In this document: piece by piece, positions 11,203 to 24,200 of the stretch
Numbering within the stretch: the first letter of the stretch is position 1
Layout: each line of letters starts with the position of its first letter
Source: Ascochyta rabiei
Lineage: Eukaryota; Ascomycota; Dothideomycetes; Pleosporales; Didymellaceae
DNA length: 64,000 nt
Reading direction: 5' to 3'
NCBI RefSeq assembly: GCF_004011695.2
Contig: NC_082405.1
Location: 62,001-126,000 of the forward strand
Notes under the pieces: model-generated
Seen by the model: only the letters and a program-made list of their open reading frames with translations
Databases searched by the model: none
What the model was told of the DNA's origin: nothing
Program-made: the position numbers and the translations under genes

Positions 11203-12584
11203 CTATAAGTTTGCCTGTTCAATAGCGGTAAGCTGGCGTAAAGGAGGTCCAGCTCGACTTCCATCTCCGAACTTATCACCATGCTGCTCTTGGTTCACTG
11301 GACGAAGCCGCCACTTATGTCGCAGGTCGCTTGGCGCCTTATCTTCGAAGCAGTCGGCAAGGTACTTCCCAAGCACTGGAAGGAATTTGAATCCACTATC
11401 CGAGAAGTTAGCTGCGTTCGCCATAGCTTTAAGCAGAGGTATATTCATGGTACTTACTGTCCAGCACCCCCTGTGGCAAAGAACAAATTCTGAACCGTAG
11501 AGTGATTGTCCACCACAAAATCTCCATCGGGTGTATCCGTGTACCAGCATAGGCGTCGATTAGACCAGGGTCGATCTGCAAATGCTGGGAAGAACTGTTG
11601 AAGACCCTCACGAAGGGCCTGGTCGGCGTCGTCCGGTAGATAGCCTGACCTTGAATTATCTTTATCTCGATTTGGAGCAGAAACCATAGGCCTCTGCGGC
11701 AGCTTGGCGCCGTAGGATGCAGGTACGCGATTAGCGTAACCATAACCGTGCCGAGCCAGTTTTAAGATGTTGTCTGGCGACGGCGGGAAGCAGAAGACGC
11801 CCGTGGTCATATTGATCAGTACAGGGTGGGGCTTCAGCTGTGCTGCTTCCTCTGGACTCAGTTGAATAAACCCGACAGGCTGACCTGAGGCTGACATGGC
11901 ATGGCCTATATTGGGAACCAGAGTGTTGGTCCAAGCCCCGGTGGCCAAGACAATTCGTGAAGCCCGCAATGAGGGTCCAGACCGAACCCGCACGCCGGTT
12001 ACTTGTGTCAAGCTTTTGTTGAATTCAAAGCCAACGACGGTACCTCGTCTTCCAGTAACGAAATTGACGCCGATCCGGCTTGCGCGCTCGGCTAAAGAAT
12101 TGACGCTGCCCGCAGCATCGGCCCATCCACCCTCGGGGTTGTGTACGGCGCTCATGCCTTCAATCTTGGCATGTACGGCGGGATATGCTTGCTTAATGGC
12201 AGAAGGCGTCTCTTTGACTTTGTAAGCACGCGCTCTGGTGTTTGGGTCCTTGTTGCCATATTCGAGGATCTTCTCCACGTAAGGATGATTGTCACCTTCA
12301 GCCAGAAGCACAAAGCCGTCCTCGTGGTAATGTTGCGAATAGTCGGTACGCCAGCCCACCATAGCCTCCTTAGCCATACGACTGTACACCTCATCGGCGT
12401 ATTCACTTCGAATGATGCGCGAGATGTCGACACTGCTGCCATCAGGCACAGGGGGAAGTGATCGATCAAGCACCGTAATTTCCGTGTATCCCCTGGCACT
12501 CGCTAACTCGTAAGCCAGGCTGAGCCCAAAAACACCTGCTCCCACGATGATAATAGAATCATCTTTTCCTAGTGATGAGGCCAT
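11203..12584 (-). CDS. FAD-dependent amine oxidase (fructosyl amino acid / sarcosine oxidase family)
   Basis: Two exons, 12584-11458 and 11395-11203, are separated by a 62-nt intron (GTAAGT...GATAG) and give 439 aa, close to the usual family length. The N-terminal dinucleotide-binding motif is GAGVFG (residues 15-20). The motif LCWYTDTPDG (C at about 346) corresponds to the Cys that binds FAD covalently in this family. The splice restores 'GGAGHGFKFLPVLGKY', the conserved flavin-contacting end. Enzymes of this family oxidise secondary amines (fructosyl amino acids, sarcosine, N-methyl amino acids) with O2, giving H2O2. The C-terminus -ANL could be a weak peroxisomal PTS1, but is not canonical. 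The stop codon lies on the border with RIP-mutated DNA. The substrate cannot be told. It is divergent from the cupin gene. Confidence 0.9.
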
Positions 12585-13030
12585 ATTGAGTTGTCGGCAA
12601 GAAAGATTGGCTGTTGTGACTGCGCTGAGAAATCGACCCTACAAGCTTGAGCGGCCATGCAATATGACAAGAAGCGAAGCAACGGCTTGTTGACTAACTG
12701 CGGCGAAAGCATGGTCTGCTTGCATGGAACGTTGCAACAAGATCTCGCCTCTTGTCGCCGATAACGGCTTTGCTTATCTGCCGACCCCGCGGATAGCCCC
12801 AGCGCATCGTTCCTATCTAAATTCCGTCAATAATTGGCCACGCTGTTGACCCAGCATCCGTTGTCTTGTGCGAGCCGCTAATCTCAGTTGAAAAATAGTT
12901 CTAAACTTCTCCACCTCTTCCTTGTCTTGGCGTTGTCACGACACTATTATTGAGGGTGTATGACCGTGAAATTTGCAAGCTCATCGCGTTCTGCCTGCGA
13001 CACCCTACTGCCATTCTAACAACCAGGATA
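12585..13030. promoter_or_regulatory. Divergent promoter region, amine oxidase (-) and cupin (+)
   Basis: A 446-bp spacer between two divergent start codons, so it should hold both promoters. I see no clear TATA box or recognisable operator. The call rests on gene arrangement only. Confidence 0.5.
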
Positions 13031-13739
13031 ATGTCATCTCTAGCTCTACCAGAGGTCCACTTTCTCAGACCAACACCACATTGTCCCAACAGCCAGTATC
13101 CTGTATTGATATACCGCAATGTGATCCCAGAGCCCCAGGACGAAACAGAGACATCAATCTTCCTGCAGCGGTATGGCTGGGTCAAAAAAGTGGGTTTTTT
13201 TTCTGCAGCCCGGCGTTCATCGCATCATTCCTGTCGCTGATGGTTATAGGGAACTTGGGGAGCTATCACAATCAAGCATTTTCATCCTAATACACACGAA
13301 TGCTATGGTCAGTCCTGACTTCTTCTCTATCACCCTTCCTCTTTCACTCTGACGGGAACCATGTTCACACGCTTTGTTAGGTGTAATTCAAGGCAAGTCA
13401 GAACTGATTTTCGGTGAGGGTGGGTCAGATGTCCCGGGAACTGGGGTGAGGCGCACGGTATACAAAGGTGATGTAGTAGTTATTCCAGCCGGAGTAGCTC
13501 ATGCTTCCGCAGCTCCTGACAGCAAAGACACGCCCGAAGGGCAAATGTATCGCTACATAGGCGTATACCCCAAAGATGCCCCTAAATGGCGCAATGAGTT
13601 GGGAGAAACTCGGATCATAGGCAGTGCTCTCGGTACTGAAGCCAGAAATGTGGTCGTTCCCGAAGATCCTGTCTATGGGGTATCGGGTCCGCTGGTGGGG
13701 CTCTGGAACGCCGCGAGGCGTGAGAAAGCCATGTTATAG
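13031..13739 (+). CDS. Small cupin-fold protein
   Basis: Three exons, 13031-13189, 13250-13307 and 13381-13739, join without a stop to give 191 aa. Introns are 60 and 73 nt with GT-AG ends. The splice assembles the metal-binding cupin motif HFHPNTHE (residues 63-70: H63, H65, E70) and the second motif PAGVAH in exon 3. Between them is the Gly-rich turn of a beta-barrel. The C-terminal part 'RYIGVYPKDAPKWRNELG' is typical of a widespread fungal family of uncharacterised single-domain cupins. The start ATG was chosen because upstream sequence adds no conserved residues. The reaction is unknown; linkage to an amine oxidase and a Rieske oxygenase suggests a metabolic role, by inference only. Confidence 0.88.
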
Positions 13740-14390
13740 TAGGCGCCAGTAATGGCGCAGCTGATTACGGAGCCGCGAATAGCACCAGCAATCCACCATA
13801 GGTACTAAAATGATCCAACGCAAAACTCCCAACAAACGAGCCGCTTCGCCCACTACCAAACATGTGAAAATGCCCCAGTACTGTGATATGGCCTCCGAAG
13901 GATTACCACCAAAACTCCGCCACCCAGTAGCAGATACTGCTGTGGTGGGGCGGGTCACGTGTCGTTAAACTCGAAGAGGCTACCCAAATTCTGCCTCGGC
14001 TAGCCTGTGCACGTTCCGATTTCCGGAACATGACCAAGTTCAGCTCTCGACAGGGGCATCAGGCCACTGATTACAGCCTTCAATCTACGCTAGCTGTAGG
14101 ACCCAGTTCAAGTGGTTGCAGAACAGACTTGCAACGGAACTCTAGCAGGAGATTAGACCGTCGGATCTGTAGTGCCCTTGGTAGCTCCGAGAGACGGATG
14201 AGTCGTGCTTTGAATGAGGTAATTGAAACCTGCATAATTTGCTGCAAGCACTTCCCAGCTTTTCGTTCTGATAAGACAATCGACAAAGACGTGCAGAGCT
14301 GCAAGTTTCCACGCACGAGCGAAATCATTTATCAACCAAAGCTTATCAAACTCGCCCTACACTGTCTCCTTACAAGACAGTGACTTCAAC
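13740..14390. other. Intergenic region upstream of the Rieske gene
   Basis: 651 bp without a convincing gene. The open frames of 60-117 codons here show no recognisable domain and overlap each other on both strands. It is expected to hold the 3' UTR of the cupin gene and the promoter of the Rieske gene. Confidence 0.5.
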
Positions 14391-15790
14391 ATGCTCAACA
14401 TACTCGGTCGAGTGACGGGGAAGAGCCAGCCAGAGGAGTCTAAAGAGTCTATCAGCGCAGAGCGTGGTCTTCCGGCCTCCTGGTACAGGTCACCTGCTCT
14501 TTACGAGCTCGAGCGTCGTGCCATTTTTTCCAGTAGATGGATTCTCGTGACACACCGACTACGATTTACGAAGCCCGGCGATTATGTTTCGTTCAAAGAG
14601 GCTGGTTTCAGCTTTTTTCTCGTCAAAGATCGCGACAACAAGATCAATGGTTTCCACAACATCTGTCGGCATCGAGCATACCCGGTGGTAAGCCAGGAGA
14701 GTGGCTGCACCGCGATTCTCTCATGCAAGTACCACGGGTGGTCATATGGCCTTAAAGGCAACTTGGCAAAAGCTCCCAAGTTTGATACAGTTGCTGGCTT
14801 TGACAAGTCGCAGCAAGGGCTTCTCCCCGTACATACTTACATCGATATGCTCGGGTTTGTTTGGGTCAACTTGGACGCCTCTGAGAGACCAGCGGTCAGC
14901 TGGGACTCTGAGTTTGCTGGGATCGATACGCAGAAGCGCCTGCAAATCTTCAAGATTGATGACAACTATCAATTTGATCACCAATGGGCCATGGACGGTG
15001 ACTTTAATTGGAAGACCCTAGCCGACAACTACAACGAGTGCTATCATTGCCCAACGGGTCATCCGGGTGTCGCCGCAATATCAGATCTCTCAAAATACTT
15101 TGTAGAGACGAACGGTGGGCACATTCAGCACTACAATTCAAATAAGGACCCCAACGAAGATACATATCAGATCGCCAGCACTTTTTACTTCCCCAACGCA
15201 TCTACTACAGTGTCGTAAGATTCACCCTTACTGCTTCCACTTCACACTCAAGCTAAGCTTACAATTTGCCAGACCTCACTATTTCTACATAATGCGCTGC
15301 GTTCCCGTCTCTGCTTCTAAGACCCGGATGGAATACGAAGTATACCGCAGTAAAACAGCTACCGACGAGGAATTCAACAAGATACATCTGCTTTACAAGC
15401 AGGTTTTGGAAGAGGACAAGGAGCTTTGCAATGCCGCCCAGGCCAATCTCAATGGCGGCATTTTCATCAATGGGCAGCTGCACCCAGAAAAGGAAAAGGT
15501 ATACAAATGCTCCTTCCACAAACGCAATGTCCAATCCGGTACTGATTGTCAATGCTTGATATCAGGGTCCTTTGTACTTCCAACAAGTCCACCGAAAGCT
15601 TGTCATGGCGCATCGAGAGATTGAGAAGACAGAGAATGACGGCGCGCAACTCTGGCCGGCTTCGCCAAAACCAAAAGGGATAATGAAAACAGCCAAATTG
15701 TCTGAAGAAGAACAATTTTGCGCAGAACTGGAAGCTGATAGTGACTGCGCGGGTGGCAGCGCTAGTGAAGGCGGCCCTCTTGCTTGGTAG
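14391..15790 (+). CDS. Rieske non-heme iron oxygenase alpha subunit, choline-monooxygenase type
   Basis: Three exons (14391-15214, 15273-15498, 15566-15790) with introns of 58 and 67 nt give 424 aa, the normal family size. The N-terminal Rieske [2Fe-2S] domain has C92-x-H94 and C112-x2-H115. The catalytic domain carries the mononuclear-iron motif NYNECYHCPTGH with H219 and H224; D323 in 'LEEDKEL' is the likely third ligand. Splicing rebuilds 'HPEKEKGPLYFQ', a conserved stretch near the C-terminus. Family members hydroxylate choline or N-demethylate betaines, using electrons from a separate reductase; none is encoded here. The 3' end lies 85 bp from the convergent SET gene. The substrate is inferred, not shown. 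Confidence 0.92.
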
Positions 15791-15875
15791 CTTGCTGCAG
15801 CCATCATGTTCGGACCAGGGGCGAGTGCACGTAGACAATGCTCATCTATTGTTCTCCGAATGGATTTTGTTTCAA

Positions 15876-17908
15876 CTAATTACATGCTTCACAGCAACAT
15901 TTAATGCCCTGTTCCCGTAAGAATCTCTTGCCAAAATTCACAGTGACTTGCTCTCCATGTCGCATGTCGCGACTTGCCTCAATGACATAGTTCCAAAACC
16001 CAGATACTTTCATTAATCGTAGCCGAGCAGACGCTCGACAGGAATGATTGACCAAGCGAAGGCAGTTCGATGACTCACCAGCGTAGATCTGGCACACAGT
16101 GGGCTCACCTGAGATATCAGGCCGCGCGACGTCAAGAGTCCAGGAGACTAAGATTTCCTCTGTCAGTTATCGGTGTGCCACTCACACGATTGAGCATGCA
16201 GGAGCCAAAGAGTGGGGGTTGTCTCATCACCCTGCAATGCTAGTACTAAACAGGGGGGTACCCCGCACTCAATCATCCCAGCTGACATACTACCTAATAG
16301 CAGTTCAAGGAGAAAATCACAAGACTTACCGCTGTACGTTCCAGGCGGAACGAGCTTGCCACTCAGCTGTCCTATCACATCCCCTTTCCGGAAGGATAGT
16401 TCGCCTTCGTATGATGCGGTGGCCTGCACGCCTAAGCCTTGCTGCGCGTAACTTTTAATACGTAAGTTGTGTCTGACGACTATCCGAGAAGCGCAGTCGC
16501 ACTTGGTCTTATCGCAGAGGTGGCATTGGCGTTCTGAGCTTTGGACGGCAAGTGGATGTGATGGCCAGGGCACATGACTTGGCCACTTAGGTGGCTTTGG
16601 CCAACTTGGATATGCGGCTGGATCGAAAAGGTTTTCTTGGTTGAAGGGGAAAGGCTGCAGCAACGTCGTAAGCTCGGTCTCGCGGATGAATTCACTCCCG
16701 TTCCTGAGATTGGGATGTTGCTTTTCCCAACAGAATTCAACGTCGTCCGAGCTCCCTATCAGCGAGTCCTGGAACCACTCAGCGGCTCTACAGATGGCTG
16801 CTTCGAAGGGAGTGTCTACCAGTTGGTGGAAACGATCTAATTCGTCGCCCTTCATGGCTAGATAATCGCTGGCGTTAACGTTGTATGGCTCCTGAGCGCG
16901 AAATGGAATGAATACGATCAATGCACGACGGCTGCCGCATAGCCGATTCCATTGGCGCCCTCTCTTTAGATGCCAGTGGAATTTTGGTCGGGCCTCGTGC
17001 GGCCAACCCAACCTGTCCATAGAGTCCGTTATCGTTTCCTTGGCAGCACGGATACGTCCAGTCTTGGATCCGTCGGTTCCGTCAATGGCCATGGCCATTT
17101 GCAGCTGCGCTATCCTCGTCAGATAGTTGTCGAAATCCGCTCTTCCGACGATGACTTGCAAGCTTCGTGCCAGGCAAAGCGCACGCTCAATTCCTTCGCC
17201 TTGGACCTGCAACAAGCCAGTGTTTGTCTCGCGGCTTCGTGAATGATGTACCAGAGTGCAGAACTGCCGTATCGCGGGTCCACCCTGCATGGCCGCTATC
17301 CGGCATAACATCCTTGAGCTGAGGCTATCATCGAGTTTCTCAAACACCGACATTCTGCAAAGCTTGTCGTATTTGCTGTATTTGTCTTGCAGTTTGCGCA
17401 ACTCTGGTATATGAGAGTCACCGAGGTCCTTTGTCTTGTCGCTCCTACAAGCTCGTTTACTCAAATGCAGTACGCTATTTGCCACCCTGATGTCCGAATC
17501 CTTGTCTTGCTTGCGTTTCGCACTGGCTATAACTTGCCGTTCTACCGGTTTGCACGGTGTAGGCTTCCTGCTTTGAGTCCCTGGTAACTGACTATCGCCA
17601 GACGATGCTGCAGTGAGAAGTCGGTCCTGCACGCTCCGGTCGTTTGGAGGGTCGAGCTGAGGACTGGCGGCAGAAGTAGATTCATGCGGCTCAATTGGCT
17701 GTGAAAGCTTTGGATACTGAGCTCGAAGCTGTAAAGAGGTATCGATGATAGTCGCGATAGAGTGTTCAAGGCGCGAACGTGTTATCTGCCCTGGGTGTTC
17801 GCATGACTTGAGTATTTCTAGCATATCCTCCAGCTTAGTGACGAGACTACACCAAGTTGCTTCCATGATAGATGTATGCCTCCTGATGACGTGTTGTGCT
17901 TGTTTCAC
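15876..17908 (-). CDS. SET-domain protein
   Basis: Two exons, 17908-16330 and 16147-15876, with a 182-nt intron (GTAAGT...CTTAG) join in frame to 616 aa. The first 450 residues have no domain I recognise; they are hydrophilic, with a helical N-terminus. A small Cys cluster (CHLCDKTKCDC) is followed by the SET core: 'GVQATASYEGELSFRKGDVIG', the splice-restored 'TYSVSWTLDV', then LVNHSC (560-563) and GEQVTVNFG. A post-SET-like CCCEAC lies at the very end. SET domains usually methylate lysine on histones or other proteins; NHSC and the GE/NFG region contact S-adenosylmethionine. Two in-frame start codons exist (M1, M15). Without the intron the reading frame would lack NHSC, which supports the splice. 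The target is unknown. Confidence 0.85.
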
Positions 17909-18258
17909 GAGAACGTGCGGTTGAGTGCAAACTTTGTGGTGTTCTTTGTCTGTGAGAAAACGGTAGGTGGGGCGGTTCGGCTTAGTGAAAATAGTAGATA
18001 AGCACGACGAGCACCAGCTTTAGTGGTGTTGGCTCTCTTGTGGCCCGTGCATAAGAACTCTGGCTAGCAACGATTTACAAGAGCACCAGACATGGCTTCC
18101 ATTCGCAACTTCGTACATGAACCCTATAGCTACAAGATTCTGAAGAAACTACAAGCAAAATGATGATCACCTAGATGCCGATGCCTCCATTGGTATATAT
18201 ATGTGGACTTTCATTCTTAACAGATTCTGTCATTCGCATTCATCTCACTGCTCTAGCA
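17909..18258. other. Intergenic spacer between SET gene promoter and BVMO 3' end
   Basis: 350 bp. It should hold the promoter of the SET gene and the 3' UTR of the BVMO gene. No ORF or repeat is recognised. Confidence 0.5.
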
Positions 18259-21200
18259 TTACACAGCTGCATAGATAGCACCTGGAGTCCTCGTTTCTGC
18301 CGACTTGGTGCCATGAGAGACAGGGAGTGGCACACACTCAGTAAGATAAAAGCTCAGATCCGAGTCTCTGCCAGGCAGTGTATGCGTCTGGGATTGGGCC
18401 TCAGCCAACATGGTCCCGAGCGGATCCAAGTCAGGCCGCTCAATCCACGAAAACCCTCGGCCCCAATATGAGAAGCGGTTGGCCTGATATGTCCATTCGT
18501 AATCGAACCACCTGTCTTCAGCTAGCGTCTGTATGTACTGCAGCGAGCTCCCAGGCCACAGTGCCGACACCTTTCCGTTCGTACCTTGTTTGACTGAATG
18601 AGTGAAATCAGCACATCTTATATATAAACAGGTTAAAGTGATCTCCCCAACAAAGCCCCTGTAAGCCCTGAAATAAGTGCCAGATAGCTGATAAAACTCG
18701 CCGCTACCTGCCTATCTGCTTGAGACAAATTAATCAGCCCTGTAGCGGGCGCAGCAGACGTGTAAAGTTGTCGTTTTCTGGCCGTGCACCCTCTAGCGTC
18801 AACTCTCAGCTATACTGACGTCCTACACCGCCTGTAGCAGCCCTATATTGTTCCAGTAATCTGCTCCTGTAAACTCCTGTAAAAGGCTTTACAGGTCCTG
18901 TACAGGCTCGCTACAGGTTCGTATGGCCCGTCCACGGCGTGTTCTAGCCCCCCCCCCCCTCCAGTCTTTTCCCTAGCCGTCAGCCAGCCATCATCCCAAG
19001 TATTTTGCAGCAGCTGTAGGACCTATCTCCCATCTGCTAACTTCCGCCGCAACCGGATAGGGGGCGTCTACCAGCCATGTAGCAACTGCAGTGCCGTAAC
19101 TACTACCTCCCCCTCTCTCTGATTACGCTTACAGTCAGTAGACGTCCCGTGCAGGCCGCCGGCGACGCCGTCTCTCTACACCTCCACGTCCATCAAGCCC
19201 CCAGAGGGACCGCCTAACTGCCTCCCAGCCAGCGCCCAGTGCTAGCGCCCCTGAACAGGCCTCACGCCGTGAGGGCAGTGCCAGTAATACTCCTAATAAC
19301 CCGGCTGCTGCTGCTCCAGCTGCTGCCCCTAGCTCCCAGTATAGTAATAACCCGTTTGACGACCTGCCCGAGACAGTCCTTGTAGGGCTCCAACAGGACA
19401 CCACCCCGCTCCTGTGACGTCGTCCTGATGGTGTATACTACAATATTGGCAGCGTGCAGGTGCCCTGTTTAGCCTGCGGCGCCTTACACTGGATAGATGA
19501 GCGGAAGAGCACTACCTCTGTAACAGACCCGCGATTTACTCTCTGCTGCCTGGACGGCGAGGTCGACCTGCCAGCCCTCACACCGCTGCCGTCGTACCTG
19601 TATCAGCTACTCAACACGAATACTCTAGCAGCGCGGCACTTCCGTAAGGAGCTACGGGCCTACAACGCTGCCTTTGCGTTTACCTCGGTAGACTGTACAC
19701 CTACCAGCCGTGGGGCGCAGGGCCCTGGCGTGCAGGTGTTTCAGATCCACGGGGCCCTATACCACCGCAGCGGCCCTGTAGAGGTTCTCAAGGGAAGCCT
19801 GCCGCAGTACGCTCAGCTATACTTTTACGACCCACAGTACGCTGCCAACGCCCGCCACCAGCGGAACAGCCACTTACAGCTCCAGATTCTCCAAGATCTA
19901 ACGGCAATGCTATATGAGATCAATAACCCATATATATCTATATACCGCACGGCCCAGGATCAGCTCAACAGTAGCGCTGCAGACGCCCGCGTCATACTAA
20001 CCAGCAGGCTTACACTAGCCCTAGAGACTGGGCAGGACCGCCGCAGGGAGAACGTACCTACTAGCGATGAGCTAGGCCTAGTGATACCTGACGCAGCAGG
20101 TGCAGAGACGTCCCGTCCCATCGTCCTAGCGGCCCGTAACTCCAGCGCCCTGTTTACTATCAGCGCCGCCCACCCATCTTACATGCCGCTACACTACGTA
20201 CTGATGTTTCCCCACGGGGATTCTGGGTGGCGGCCGGGGCTAACGCTCCGTAACCAGGACGGATCCCGTCTGCAGACGTCGCTGACCCAGCAAACCTACT
20301 ATCGATACTATCTACACCCCCGCCCTGGGCAGACTACAAATCCGTTCCGCTTCTACAGGCTGTTTCAGCAGTACGTTGTGGATATCTGGGCTATCTGCGA
20401 CCAGGCCCGGCTGGCCTGGATCCGAGCAAACCAGGCACAGCTGCGGGCAGACCTGTATAGCGGTGTTGCTGATGCCGTTATGGGCAACAACGACGCCCAG
20501 GCAGGCCCTGTTGGACGCCGCGTTGTCCTGCCGTCGTCCTATCTAGGCAGCTCACGATTTGTCAGCCAGTGCTATCAGGACTCTATGGCTATCGTCCGTC
20601 GATATGGCCGCCCTACCCTGTTTATCACTTTTACAGCTAGCCCATACTGGCCAGAGGTTGCCCGTGAGCTCCGCCCTGGGGAGACAGGCCTGAATCGGCC
20701 TGATCTAATCTGCCGGGCCTTCCATCTGAAGGTGCAGAAGCTAGTAGCTGATGTGAAGAGCAACCTGTTCGGCACCCATCTGGGCCACGTGTACACGATT
20801 GAGTACCAGAAACGGGGCCTGCCCCATATACACCTGCTGCTGTTCCTGACCCCACACAACCGCAAGGCGTTCACGGATCCTGTAACAATTGATAGCACTA
20901 TCCGGGCTGAGATCCCTTCCCCTGTGGATGACCCAGACGGCCTGCTTACAGAGGTTGTACGGACCTTCATGCTTCACAGGCCATGTAGGGAGCACAATCT
21001 GCAGGCCCCGTGTATGGTGCCTCAGCGCGACAGCGCCCCGCCGCAGTGCTCTAAGAACTTTCCTAAGCGTTACTGCCTATCTACAGTGGTCCATAAGGAC
21101 GGGTACCCTGAGTATCAGCGCCGGGATAATGGCTGCACGCTTGCTGTACGGTGTAAGGGCCGTATTGTACACCTTAATAACAGCTGGGTTGTCCCGTATA

Positions 21201-24200
21201 ACCCTGGTCTGCTCCGTAAGTACTGGGCCCATATCAATGTAGAGGTTTGCGGCACTATCCACGCTATCAAATACGTCCACAAGTACATCTACAAGGGCAC
21301 TGACAGGGCAGTACTAAACGTCTCAGAAGCAGATGAGGTTAAGCAGCATCTAAACGGGCGATATATCAGTCCATCTGAGGCTGTTTGGCGGCTGTTTGGC
21401 GGCTGTTTGAGTACCCAGTACACATGGAGCGGCCCACTGTAGTGCCCCTAGCGGTCCACCTACCGAATGAGCAGATAGTTACGTTCCCTGCTAACGCTAC
21501 CACTGCAGAGTTATCAGCCTGCCTGGAGCGATCTGTAACTACGCTTACGGCGTTCTTCCAGCGCAACGCTGACCATGAGTATGGCCGTGAGGTCCTATAT
21601 CAGGACTATCCATCCCAGTTTGTTTAGCACCTCCCGTCACGGACCTGGCACGTGCGTCAGCGCGGCACTGCGATTGGCCGCATGTACTTTTGCAGCCCGC
21701 TACAGGGTGAACGGTTCTATCTACGGCTTCTCTTGACTACCGTACGGGGTCCACAGTCCTACGCGGACCTGCGTACCTTTAGCGGCACAGAGTATCCTAC
21801 TTTCCAGGCCGCCGCAGCTGCCCGCGGGTTACTGCTACACGATGGAGACTGGGTAGCCTGCTTCCAGGACGCCGTTACGTTTGCCACAGGCCAGGCGTTA
21901 CGGTACTTCTTCGTTGCTGCTCTCTTAAATGGGCCTGTTACAGATCCAGCTGCTATCTGGGCAGCCTTCCAGGCGGATTTGTGTGACGACTTACCTGAGG
22001 CTGCTGCTGCCCTGCTAGTATCCGCAGATCCAGACGCGTACCTTGACTACGGCCTGTATCTGATAGAAGGGCTGCTGGCAGAGTCTGGCAAACGTCTTAC
22101 GGATTTCTCACTCCCTGCGTGCCAGTTCAACTGGGGAGTACGGCTGCAGAATCAGCTTCTTGCCGCTGAGCTGGCCTACGATACAGACGGGCAGGACACT
22201 GCCTTCTGGGACACTGTTACAGGGCTGAATATGGACCAGCGCGCCGTATTTAATGCCGTTACTGCCGCTATTGAGGCTGACCACAGCACTGCCCACTTCT
22301 TCGTACAGGGCCTAGCAGGCACAGGCAAGACGTTCCTCTGGCGCTGTATATGTGCCTACTATCGCTCTACAGGCCAGGTGGTCCTGTGCGTTGCGTCGTC
22401 GGGTATAGCTGCTGTCCTGCTGCCCGGCGGCCGCACTGCCCACTCCCGTTTCCGGATCCCGTTGGATATCCACGACGATTCCATCTGCCCTGTTGCTCCA
22501 GGCTCGGAGCTTGGGCGGCTGCTGCAGGCCGCTACTCTAGTTATCTGGGACGAGGTGCCTATGCAGCACCGTTACTGCTTTGAGGCAGTCCACCGTATGC
22601 TGCAGGACGTCCGTAGCTCCCCTGCCCTGTTTGGCGGCCTCCCTGTAATTGCCAGCGGCGATTTTGCCCAGATCCTACCCGTCGTCCGCCGGGGCCAGCG
22701 GCCTGCCATCGTCAACGCCTGCCTGCAGCAGTCTACGCTCATATGGCCGCACATGACCGTACTGCACCTGCGTCAGAATATGCGGGTGCTATCTGGGGCT
22801 GACAACACCTGTTTTGCAGCCTGGTGCCGGGGACTGGCTACCCGTGAGATGGATGGCCTGATCTCCATCCCAGACTGGATGACCGTCTACTACAGCCTAC
22901 AGGGCTTCCTGGATCACGTCTATCCGCCGCACCTCCTCCAGCAGGCTGCTGCGGACTATCAGGTCCTCAACGGCCGTGCTATACTGGCCGTACGGAACGA
23001 CGCAGTGGCTGTAATCAACGCCGCAATGCTTGCTGCCTTCCCTGGTGAGCTAGTAGAGCTGGTTGCAGTGGACTCTGCTGAGGTTGAGGACAATACAACA
23101 CAGGATCTGCCTCCCGTAGAGCTGCTGCAGTCCTTTGAGCCCCCGTCACTGCCCCCGTCACGCCTTCTGCTCAAGGTAGGCGTACCAATAATGCTTCTAC
23201 GGAACCTGTACCCAAGCCAGGGGCTCTGCAACGGTACCCGTTTAGCGGTTACACAGATATCCTCCCGCTGTATCCAGGCCCGCATCCTATCTGGCGAGTT
23301 TGCAGGCCAGCTCCGCCTGCTGCCACGTATCAGGCTCACTTCAACCAGTAGAGAGCTCCTGTTTATCGTCAGCCGGGTCCAGTTTCCAGTTCGCCTCTCC
23401 TTTGCAATCACTGTAAACAAGTCACAGGGCCAGTCACTCTCTGTTGTAGGCGTTGATCTGCGTTACGCTGTGTTTACACATGGCCAGCTATACGTAGCTA
23501 TGTCCCGTGTAACTACACTTGCAGGCCTGTCAATCCTGCTGCCAGCACCTGATACTAGCGATGAGCCATCCTGTACGGTCCCTAATATCGTATACCCAGA
23601 GGTGCTCCTGTAGCCAGCCACAACCTACTAGTATATCAGCCCGCCAACGTCGCCGCTACCAGTATATTAGCCCGTTAACGTCACTGCCACAACCTACTAG
23701 TATATCGGGCTAACAGCTATCAATAGTACGTCACCGCCTAGTTATTCTGCCGTTACAGGTGCTATTGTGCCCGCAGGTTGACCTTCACCGTGAGCTTACA
23801 AACCCCCCGCGTACCAGTATCCAGCACCAATCAGGCCACGTACAGTGACTGTACAATCCAGATACAGTATAGCCACAGGCCCTATAACATTATTTGATGG
23901 CTGCCTATTCACTGTTTTGGCCCGACAAACAGAATATACTATTCATGGTGAGCTACAACACCAAAATATCGCAGGTCTTGGCAGCTGCTAGCTGGCTGCG
24001 ATATACTATATAGGCAGCCGCCCTCCCCCGTTTTACTACTCTCTAGGTCATCAATATGGACTCCTCCGCCCCCGCCGACGACGTCGCCGCCCCCGCCAAC
24101 ACCGCCGCCGCTGACGCCGCCGCTGCCCTCGCCGCCCCCGCCAACACCGCCAACACCGCCCCGCTAACACCGCCAACACCGCCGCCGCTAACGCCGCCGC

